A DNA stretch of 64,000 nucleotides from Polyodon spathula (Eukaryota; Chordata; Actinopteri; Acipenseriformes; Polyodontidae), in contig NC_054570.1 in NCBI RefSeq assembly GCF_017654505.1, positions 3,690,044 through 3,754,043 of the forward strand, in the 5' to 3' direction. Of this stretch, positions 49,626 to 58,988 are shown in pieces; positions within the stretch are counted from its first letter, which is position 1, and the number at the start of each line of letters is the position of its first letter. Below the pieces are notes generated by a model that had not been told where the DNA came from, did no database searches, and saw only the letters and a list, made by a program, of their open reading frames with translations. Both the position numbers and the translations under genes were made by a program.

Positions 49626-50015
49626 GTGAGTGACTCCCAGTAGCTGTGACATCGTCATTCTAGATTGCGTGATATCCACAGTGTGCTTGAGAGGGAGGGA
49701 GCATGTAGGTTACATATTGTAGATGTGTAATGCTATTGAAAGATATAATTGCAGCATGTGTTTGAGGAAATAGACCTGAAACAATAAAGGAGAACTTTGA
49801 AGGGAGATTTGGATCCCAGGGTTCGGTTTGTCCAGCGTCAGTCTTTGCTGACTCTGCTTTTACACATAAAGTAAAGGCTTTATGTTTAACTTTGTGTTTT
49901 TAAGCTGGTGTAACCCAGTGCAAGCCTCACAGCTGAAATCCACATGCTTGAATCCACTCCTCCACCCAGCCTACAGGCAGTGCCTCTTACTTTCTTTCCT
50001 GTTCATATTTTCCAG

Positions 50016-50809
50016 GTTCCAGTCCAGCAGCTAAAGAGAGGGCGGGCGCTGGAGAATATCCTGACTGTAGGAAAGGTTTCACAAGGTTAGGGAATTTAAA
50101 AATACACCAGCAAACTCAAACAGGAGATAAACTATATCTCTGCTCGGACTGTGGGAAGAGTTTCAGTCAGTCAGGAACCCTGAAAGAACACCAGCGAACT
50201 CACACTGGAGAGAAACCGTATCATTGCTCTGACTGTGGGAAGAGTTTCAGTCAGTCAGGAACCCTGAAAGCGCACCAGCGAACTCACACAGGAGAGAAAC
50301 TATATCTCTGCTCTGACTGTGGGAAGAGTTTTAGTCAGTCAGGAACCCTGAAAGCACACCAGCGAACTCACACTGGAGAGAAACCGTATTGCTGCTCTGA
50401 CTGTGGGAAGAGTTTCAGGCAGTCAAGCAACCTTGTTTCACACCTGCGAATTCACAGAGGAGAGAAACCGTATCGCTGCTCTGACTGTGGGAAGAGTTTC
50501 AGTCATCCAAACAACCTTGTTTCACACCAGCTAATTCACACAGGAGAGAAACCATATCGCTGCTCTTACTGTGGGAAGAGTTTCAATCATTCGAACAATC
50601 TGAAAAAACACCAGCGGATTCACACAGGAGAGAAACCGTTTCGCTGCTCTTACTGTGGGAAAAGTTTCTGTGTTAAACGAGGCCTTCAAAGACACCAGCT
50701 AATTCACACAGGAGAGAAACCGTATCGCTGCTCTGACTGTGGGAAGAGTTTCAGTCAGTCTGGGAACCTGAAAAGACACCAGCAAATTCACAGAGGAGAG
50801 AAACTTTAA
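50016..50809 (+). CDS. ZNF-E, zinc-finger exon
   Basis: Acceptor TTTTCCAG at 50015. There is no ATG anywhere in the frame, so expression requires splicing from 49361-49625. After [20 protein letters not shown] (degenerate finger 0, TRLGNLKIH, with HxxxQ in place of the second His) come eight complete C2H2 fingers: [63 protein letters not shown] and SQSGNLKRH. The first three are near-identical at base level, a recent finger expansion. Two linkers are HRGEKP/L. TAA at 50807; AATAAA at 51178. Confidence 0.88.
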
Positions 50810-51320
50810 AGACTTAAAGACTATGTTCAATGGGACTTTTCACTAATGAGGAAAGAAAACGTTAACCTTGCATTATGAACTCCTGTGTAATTACTGCTTT
50901 GGTGTCACTCTTAAGAGCATGCATTTCAAATGGTAAAAACGCACTTCATCTCTCTTGCATTCTGATTGTGTCAGAAAGTGGGCTTGACACGGACACGTCC
51001 CAAGAGCTTCTCTGTGTCAGTTTAACCCGGGCTGTCAATGCAGGCAGGGCCTGGGAGCGGGAACAGGCAGAAAGGAAACTATTCTGCTCCTCGTCTGATG
51101 GACGAGTCTGGAGAAATCGATAACGCAGTGTGGGAAATGAGTTTCAGGGTTTAGCATTTCAACTTCATCAGCCTGAAAATAAACAAACTGATGGGAACGA
51201 GAATCCCGACCCCGGTGTGTAGCATCCCAGAGACGAGACTGCAGCGTCCTTACTGGGGATCCGCCTGGAGGATCTGTCTTGGAAATTCATCATGATTCTC
51301 AAACTAATGAGAAATGATAG
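50810..51320 (+). other. Conserved 3' untranslated region of ZNF-E
   Basis: Shared with ZNF-B and ZNF-C, including GGCTTGACACGGACACGTCC, GTCTGGAGAAATCGATAACG and AATAAA at 51178-51183. Confidence 0.6.
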
Positions 51321-51334
51321 AGTCCTATCGCTGT

Positions 51335-51655
51335 ATTATAATAATAATAATAATCTATTTTTATATAGCACCTTTCCTAGTGGGCCACCATCACAAAGCT
51401 ACAGAGTCGCTTACAACAACGTCTCACCCCAAAGACGAAGCACAAGGAGGTGAAGTGACTTGCTCAGGGCCTGGGTTTGAACCGTGGGGCAGTCCTGGTT
51501 ACAAGCCCTTTTCCTCAACCACTGGACTCGTTAAGAGAAAAGGAACACACAGGGTCACACGTTGAGTCAGTGGCTGAGCTGGGATTTGAACCGTGGACCT
51601 CCTGATTACAAGGCCATTTCTTTAACTGCTGGACCACACAGCCTCCTTTATGACA
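51335..51655 (-). mobile_element. tRNA-derived SINE, apparently dimeric
   Basis: On the minus strand the head reads GTGGTCCAGCAGTTAAAGAA, GGCCTTGTAATCAGGAGGTC, CACGGTTCAAATCCCAGCTC (A and B boxes of a tRNA-like promoter). A second, partial head (CCAGTGGTTGAGGAAAAGGG, CTTGTAACCAGG, GGTTCAAACCC) follows and is joined to the usual body and 3' end with GTAAGCGACTCTG and GCTATATAAAAATAG plus (ATT)n. The insertion splits the ZNF-E 3' flank from its distal part. Confidence 0.65.
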
Positions 51656-51789
51656 TTAATGACTGAATATGTTGCGTGAGGTGTAGCTTTGCAAAGTGCT
51701 TGTATCTCTGCTGCTGCTGTAAACTGCCCTGAGTAATAGCAGTGTAGCAAGCATGTGTATGGAGGTAAAGAAAGGCAAATTGTGTAATC

Positions 51790-52592
51790 CTGAGTTCTAA
51801 TGAGGCTTGACTGTACAATTAAACCTGGTGTGTGATTCACGATTGATTAATTTTATAACAAAGTGCTGAGCAATGCTAAAAGCAACACACATGTGTAAGT
51901 TGTGTTCAAATGAGCAAAATGTTTTTTTTTAAAAGCCAATTGTGTCAAATCGAATGCTAGCGCTGTGCCTCTCTGAGCTGCCTTCATGTTGTGATGTAAC
52001 ACCCAGGCAGACTCTGCAGCCTGAGCACATAGGAGGGGGGAGGAGGGAGCTGGGGGGCTGGGAAACTGCCTTTTGAGTTGTAAAAAAAACATGAAAACAT
52101 AAGTCAAGTGGTATACATTTTTTTTTTTTTTTTTGGTCATGATTTGTGTGACGCGGTACAGAATTCGTGTTGTGTTCCAAGATCGTGGTTCATCTCCCTC
52201 TCTAGCACCAGCTAGCACACAGCTCCTGGGTCCTGCAACACTGCAGAAAGTTTAGAGCCAGGATCCAGTGCTTTTAACCCTGCAGTTACCTCTAGGGGAA
52301 GAAGATGGAAACCACTTTTTCTCCCTCTAGTGAATGAGTGAAATGAAACTACAGAAATATTTATTAACATTACCCACTTGCTGAGCTGCTAGGTAAGTAC
52401 ATGGTTATAGAGAGAGAGATAGATAGATATGTTGAATTATATGCTGTTTTTGTTACATGGTCCTGGTATAAAGAAAAGCATAAATAAAAATATTTCAAAA
52501 CCTGCCGTTTCCAAACAGTGAGTTGCTTTGAGATCGTGCTTTACAAGCACAGTGGGCTCCACTTTCAACTCTCACGGTGGCTAACAGAGGAC
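51790..52592. repeat. Downstream flank duplicated after ZNF-D and ZNF-E (copy 2)
   Basis: Matches 43860-44690 (see there), with small indels, a longer T run at 52119 and a shorter GATA run at 52420. Confidence 0.8.
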
Positions 52593-52605
52593 TAGGAAAG
52601 AAGAG

Positions 52606-53757
52606 GCCCCCCCTCAAAGAGGAAGAAAGAGTGCTCCCCCCCTCAAAGAGGAAGAAAGAGTGCTCTCCCCCTCAAAGAGGAAGAAAGAGCGCTCCCCCCC
52701 TCAAAGAGGAAGAAAGAGCGCTCCCTCCCTCAAAGAGGAAGAAAGAGTGCTCCCTCCCTCAAAGAGGAAGAAAGAGTGCTCCCTCCCTCAAAGAGGAAGA
52801 AAGAGTGCTCCCCCCCTCAAAGAGGAAGAAAGAGCGCTCCCCCCCTCAAAGAGGAAGAAAGAGCACTCCCCCCCTCAAAGAGGAAGAAAGAGCACTCCCC
52901 CCCTCAAAGAGGAAGAAAGAGCGCTCCCCCCCTCAAAGAGGAAGAAAGAGCGCTCCCCCCCTCAAAGAGGAAGAAAGAGTGCCCCCCCCTCAAAGAGGAA
53001 GAAAGAGTGCTCCCTCCCTCAAAGAGGAAGAAAGAGTGCTCCCTCCCTCAAAGAGGAAGAAAGAGTGCTCCCCCCCTCAAAGAGGAAGAAAGAGCGCTCC
53101 CCCCCTCAAAGAGGAAGAAAGAGCACTCCCCCCCTCAAAGAGGAAGAAAGAGCGCTCCCCCCCTCAAAGAGGAAGAAAGAGCGCTCCCCCCCTCAAAGAG
53201 GAAGAAAGAGTGCCCCCAAAGAGGAAGAAAGAGTGCCCCCCCCCTCAAAGAGGAAGAAAGAGTGCCCCCTCCCTCAAAGAGGAAGAAAGAGCGCCCCCCC
53301 CCTCAAAGAGGAAGAAAGAGTGCTCCCCCCCTCAAAGAGGAAGAAAGAGTGAGGAAGAAAGAGTGCTCCCCCCCTCAAAGAGGAAGAAAGAGTGCCCCCC
53401 CCCTCAAAGAGGAAGAAAGAGCGCGCCCCCCCTCAAAGAGGAAGAAAGAGTGCCCCCCCCCTCAAAGAGGAAGAAAGAGTGCCCCCCCCTCAAAGAGGAA
53501 GAAAGAGTCCCCCCCTCAAAGAGGAAGAAAGAGCAAAGAGGAAGAAAGAGCACTCCCCCCCTCAAAGAGGAAGAAAGAGTGCTCCCCCCCTCAAAGAGGA
53601 AGAAAGAGTGCTCCCCCCCTCAAAGAGGAAGAAAGAGTGCTCCCCCCCTCAAAGAGGAAGAAAGAGCGCGCCCCCCCTCAAAGAGGAAGAAAGAGTGCCC
53701 CCCCCCTCAAAGAGGAAGAAAGAGCGCCCCCCCCTCAAAGAGGAAGAAAGAGTGCTC
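52606..53757. repeat. C-rich 29-bp minisatellite, copy 2 (expanded)
   Basis: About 40 units of CTCAAAGAGGAAGAAAGAGC/T, GCTCCCCCC. Higher-order blocks can be seen: the order of GCTCC, GCACTCC and GCGCTCC variants around 52740-52980 recurs around 53010-53215. Same unit as 44694-45145 but 2.5 times longer. All + frames are open; the long frame to 54013 is not treated as a gene. Confidence 0.95.
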
Positions 53758-53910
53758 CCTCCAGGCTCTGGCAGATTTAAAGCAAGGAGATGGATTCCAT
53801 GCGCGCAGAGCTGCTCTGCTGTGGAATGCGAGTGTGTCATGTGACCGGGTCAGGAGACAGAAAGGCTTCAGTGACATGGGGGCGTGCGGTCAGTTAAGGA
53901 GGTATGGCAG
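53757..53910 (+). promoter_or_regulatory. ZNF-type promoter block at 53.8 kb
   Basis: CTCCAGGCTCTGGCAGATTT, AAAGCAAGGAGATGG, GTGGAATGCG, E-box GTCATGTGAC (53836-53845) and AAAGGCTTCAGTGACATG, where the CRE-like CG has been lost (TGACAT). GGGGGCGTGCGG follows. No ZNF exon is found downstream on this strand before the window ends, so it may be an orphan or feed a gene beyond. Confidence 0.55.
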
Positions 53911-54013
53911 AGGCCTGGTTTTTGGGTCTCGTGCTTTGATTGGTTCTCGTCTGTCGGAGGAATATGACATCGGGATGAGTTGGGGAAGCTTGGAGGCATT
54001 AGAGAGAGAGTGA

Positions 54014-55544
54014 GACCTGCTTTCTAGAACTATGGGTAACTATTCCTGTTCTGCACGAATGTAAGAATTGGCTTTCTGTGGTGCTCTACTTTTTTCTTTC
54101 AAATAGCGTATATCTATAATCGTTTGCATGGTTTATTTTAATTGCAAATATATATCTATATATATCTACCCTGCCTGATATTACAAGTTAGAAGAAACAA
54201 TTGGGGCAACTATCGGCCCCCACAGCTGTCAAAAGCAGTGCCTATTTGCTTGGTGCTGGGCAAGGCTGCCCCAGTGCTTTCTTGAAACTTGGCTTGTGTT
54301 TTTGGTATCTCTATTTGAAATGGCTGGGCACTTCTGATAACTTGGCGTTTTTTTTTTACATTTCCAATGTGTGTTTGTTTCAGATTTATATATGCAAAGG
54401 GAAGAATTGATAGTTTGCTGGAGGACCCATGAAGAAATGAACCCATCCTGGCTGGGCAGTCTGATATACCAGAAACCCAGGATCCTGGCAGCACTGACTG
54501 GAGTGATGATTAGAATTGTGTGCATTTGCTAAGGACCCTGTTTACAGACAGAAACTTGTATCGTCCTGTCCACATAAGAGACCAGCTATGTGTAATTCTT
54601 GAACGTTTCAATGATATCGTCCTACATAGAAGTATTGCTCGGTTTTGGTTGTTTAAATGTTTTTGGTTTGATGGGAGCTATCAGTTTGTGTGTGAAGTAA
54701 AGCTGTGAGTTTGGGTTTATTACCACCTTTGGGTCTTGTTCCTGTAATGTTTCAGCTCGTCTTTGCTGTACTGCACGTGTTCATTGTTTGAACACATTCG
54801 TGATGTTGCAGTATGAAAGCACATGGCTGCTGGCTGTGGGCGCTGCTATACTTGCTTGCTGCTGCACAGCTAGTTTTGCGCACTTCCTGTCTTGGAGCAC
54901 CCAGAAGTATATGTAGCAGTTCGTGTTGCTGCACAGAAACTGGGCCTCCCTTCGGAGGAGTCGTCAGACACAGGATCTGAATCTGACCGTTTCGGTGATC
55001 CCTCGGCTCTTATTTCAGCCCTGTATTGCAGGGGCCTTGATGCTGCAAAAGCCCATTTTCCTTTGTTGTTGATCTTGTCTTGCTGCGCACAGCGATGAAG
55101 TAGAGCTTCACTGCGCTAATGAAATACTAAGCTATGTATGACATTAGGCATGCATAAATGTGCCAGAATGCACCCGTTTTACAACTTTAAACCAGGGAAA
55201 ACCCTCACCATTGATGTGCGTACGAGCGGTGATATTGATGTGCGTACGGGCGGTAATATTTCAAAATTTAAAAGAGAAATCCCTTGTTTACAATTATTTC
55301 TCCGCTTCATTTTCATACCATAAAGCAAGTTACCGTATGCCTTGTGAAACAGATGTATTTGCATTTAACAATCTCTTGTACAAAGGCATCTTTTCTGATT
55401 TCTTCAGTTTAAAACACTGCTCTGCATTTGTACAGCACGTCCCTTACTATTATTAGTGTGCAATTATCTTTCCGTAAGGGGAAAACACTTTGGTGTTTAT
55501 TCATATTAATAATTGACCTTAATGTGTGAAATGCACAGAATTGT
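54014..55544. other. Intergenic, nothing recognised
   Basis: AT-rich with a short (TA)n at 54148. No open frame with recognisable features. Confidence 0.4.
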
Positions 55545-57040
55545 AGTCCTGTAATGAAGGGCGCTTTTTGACCAAAGGTTAGAACCTTCGACGGTACTCA
55601 TTTGCATAATTTACTGGTGATGTCACCATAGTACTAGTTTAGATTGCAAATCCTGTTATTTTAGAGCTAATCCATCTACACTGAATAAAAAAAGCTCACG
55701 TAGTAAAAGTTGTATAGAACAGGAATCATGTATTTATCAATAACATTTCAATTTTTTATGCACCTAACAGCTGCTGCTTGCTGTACATACAGATAATGCA
55801 ATTTTCTGTTTGATTATTGCAGTAAATTATCACGATAATCAAGACTGGCTGAATAAATTACATTTATTGTAGCGTGTCTTGTCATTGCCAGCTTGTTTAC
55901 AAAATAGCAAATTCAAATCTCAGCTGCTGGACAGTTTCAGCTTCCAAACACAGATCGAATGTTACTGTCATCCCGGCTTTGATCTTCAGATAGAGCTTGT
56001 GGGGAATAATGCAATGTCCAGTCATAATGTTCTTAAAACAATTTATATTTACTATGACACTTAATAATAATGCCGCCCCTCTACCAACGATGGTATCAGG
56101 GGAGTAGACAGTGGGTTACAGTCCCAAAACAAACAACAAAAATGTGCTCAGTGCCCCTTCCTCCTGGTGGCGCCGTGCGTCGCTGTGAATGGGGGAGTAG
56201 TGCTCTGGGCGGCGATGCTGGCTCTGGGGTGACAGCTCCCTCGCGCCGCAGTCCTCTTTCACTAAAAAACAAAACAACAGGGTCTGGATTCAGAAGAGGT
56301 TTCAGCGGAAGGGGCCGTACTCGCATAACTGCGTCACCTTTCTGCTACCAAACTCCTCCCTGTGACCTGCCCGCGCCACGGGGTATCCAATCGCTGCAGG
56401 ATCGCTTCCTCCATGACAGCTGACTTCCGGTGCCCACCGACCTCTATGGGAAAGCATACCACCAACCTCACACAGCGCCCCTTCTGGTCGGGAGGCAGAT
56501 CTACAGCTCAAATATTCTTCCTCTCGCTGCCACACAGCTCGTGCCAAAAAGTCGGGCTGCAACCTTTACAAAATAATGAAATACTTACACTTTATTTTTT
56601 TGCACAGTGCAGGGTACCCCCAAGGTATCTTTGTAACATGTATTACCCTGGTCCCACTCTAGTCCGTTGACAGTCAAAGCAAATTTTCTCCAAAACTAAG
56701 CATAGCTCAATGAAATACTTCAGAGTGGTTGAACATCTTTTTGTAAACTGCAGATAGAATGAGGTGTCTGTTTTCTGGCATCTCTCTGAAAGCTGTTTCT
56801 CGGACACTGTAGAGGTGCCTGCCCCTGTGCTAACCTTTCAATTCCGCTTTGGAGCAGGGTATAATACCAAAGCATAGTACCCTGCTCCAATGCATGGCAG
56901 TGGCATCGTGATAAAGAGGTGCTACGTTTACGATCTGGTAGTGGATTTTAATACCTTTAAGTAACAGGCATTTTACAATGCAATCCGATTTTGCATGCAA
57001 GCGATATTTAATGTGTGATTTACAGGAGTGGGCATTGGGA
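55545..57040. repeat. Unclassified dispersed repeat, copy 2 (interrupted)
   Basis: Left part (AATGAAGGGCGCTTTTTGAC, CATTTGCATAATTTACTGGT) and right part (56880-57015) align in order with 28205-29130. In between lies the GC-rich repeat at 56070-56560, likely a nested insertion. Confidence 0.4.
56070..56560. repeat. Unclassified GC-rich dispersed repeat, copy 2
   Basis: Matches 36886-37190 over about 56320-56560 (CATACCACCAACCTCACACA, GCGCCCCTTCTGG). The left portion, with GGTGGCGCCGTGCGTCGCTG, has no partner in this window. Frames of up to 117 codons exist on both strands with no recognisable domain. Confidence 0.45.
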
Positions 57041-57318
57041 CTGAGGATCTGTAGTGCAACACTGTATTATGTGCTGCGATACATACTGGAATTCAATGCT
57101 GATATTGATTGTACTGCTACCAAAATGAGAACTGAACAGTTATTAATCAAATTTGTGTGCATATTGCAATTTTGCATATTTCAAAAACACTGAATTAGCT
57201 ATCTAAAATTCTCTAAACAAAAAAAAAACAGGGTTTTAAATGTATTTTGATATTTTTATTATAAATAGTATCTATTTTCGTTTTATATTGAACTTTTTCT
57301 TTTTCTGAACTCCACAAG

Positions 57319-58342
57319 TAATCTTCAAGTCATGCCACAAATTTTCGATTGGATTTAGGTCGGGGCTCTGACTGGGCCACTCAAGGACATTTACCTTTTT
57401 GTTTCTTAGCCAGTGTAGCTTTGGCTGTGTGCTTTGGGTCATTGTCATGCTGAAAGGTGAACTTCCGTCCCAGTTTCAGATTTCTTGCAGCGGGCAGCAG
57501 GTTTTCCTCAAGGACTTCTCTGCACTTTGCTCCATTCAGTTTCCCTTCTATCCTGACAAGTGCCCCAGTCCCTGCTGATGAGAAACATCCCCATAACATG
57601 ATGCTGCCACCACCATGCTTCACAGTAGGGATGGTGTTCTTTGGGTGATGTGCTGCGTTGGGTTTGCGCCAAACATAACGCTTTGTATTTAGGTCAAAAA
57701 GTTCCATTTTAGTTTCATCAGACCAGAATTTTTTTTGCCACATGGCTACAGAATCTCCTGAGTGTTTTTTTGCATACTTCAAACGGGATTCAAGGTGGGC
57801 TTTCTTGAGTAATGGCTTCCTTCTTAACCCACCCTACCATACGGCCAGATTCGTGGAGTGCTTGGGATATTGTTGTCACATATACACTTTGACCAGTGCT
57901 GGCCATAAAAAAAAAGCCTGTTGCTCTTGCAAAGTTGCCATTGGCCTCTTGGTAGCCTCTCTGATCAGTCTCCTTCTTGCTCAGTCATCCAGTTTGGAGG
58001 GATGGCCTGATCTAGGCAGGGTCTTGGTGGTGCCATACACCTTCCACTTCTTAGTAATCATCTTGACCATGCTCAAAGGGATATTCAAGGCCTTTGATAT
58101 TTTTTTATACCCATCCCTTGATCTGTGCCTTTCAACAACTTTGTCCCGGAGTTCTTTGGAAAGCGCCTTGGTGCTCATGGTTGAGTCTTTGCTTTGAAAT
58201 GCACTACCCAGCAGAGGGAACCTACAGGAACTGCTGAATTTATCCTGAAATCATGTGAATCACTACAATTTAACACAGGTGGCGGTCACTTGGTGTGTGA
58301 TTTTGAAGGTGATTGGTTACACCTGAGCTAATTTAGGATTGT
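57319..58342 (-). mobile_element. Truncated Tc1/mariner copy
   Basis: Minus-strand relative of 20245-21848, cut at both ends: neither terminal inverted repeat is present. Remaining parts: leader, N-terminal frame (58178-57981) ending at HPSKLDD and the same TGA, and the DDE core to about 57320. In the core a five-base loss (CTGGAGTGGCTAAG to CTGGCTAAG) shifts the frame after HTAKATL. FWSDETK and HDNDPKHT are still readable. Dead element. Confidence 0.88.
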
Positions 58343-58985
58343 TTTTACACGCACTGTTTAAAAGATTTGTTTCAGAGTAAAACAGGTTTAAAAGGGATTG
58401 AATCGCAAAAGAACACCCAGCACTGCATCTCCAGCCAAGCCCCACCCCTTGTTCGCTGTATCATCTCAATAAGCTCTACAAATGTCTGTGATATTTTTTG
58501 AGCTCTGGATGCAGAAGCAGTTGTCTCGTTTGTTTGCGTCCGTGTTATCGCTGTGGTGAAAGGACTATGTATATTGCTCAGATACGCCTCCTTTTTTTAA
58601 TCAGCTTCATTAGGCTCCTGTCGGTCCCACTTGGCCACTGAAAGGTTTTCTTGGCTTTTTCCGGAGAAAAAAACGACTAGACGTTTTACACATACAATGT
58701 AAAACTGCTGAAAAGACTTTAAAGCTGAGGGAACACAAAGCCACTTTTTTCAGGAACAGTGGCTTGAAACCTTTGGTTCCAGGAGACCCAGTTTGAGGCA
58801 ACTTTACTGGATCAAACCCCAAGTCTCCCCTGATGTGCCAAGCAGTGGCCTGAAACCAAGTTTCAAGCTACAGTGTGGCTTCACTCAGCTTTATATTGTT
58901 ATGACTGAGCGCTAAATTTACAAGTTACCATAAACCATCAAAAGCAAAGAATACGTCATTGTTGTTGATTGAAAGAGTTCTCTTA
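58343..58985. other. Interval between Tc1 copy and ZNF-F 3' end
   Basis: No gene recognised. On the minus strand, ATTAAA at 58601-58596 could serve as the ZNF-F polyadenylation signal; evidence is only the hexamer. Confidence 0.3.
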
Positions 58986-58988
58986 CCT

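Noticed and set aside
51560..51655. tRNA gene candidates in the A/B-box sequences
   Set aside because: The boxes belong to SINE heads; no cloverleaf with paired acceptor stem and anticodon arm could be formed by eye. The same applies near 3960 and 7080.
56070..56562. Frames of 117, 102 and 86 codons in GC-rich DNA
   Set aside because: They fall in a dispersed repeat whose partner at 36.9-37.2 kb does not keep the frames.
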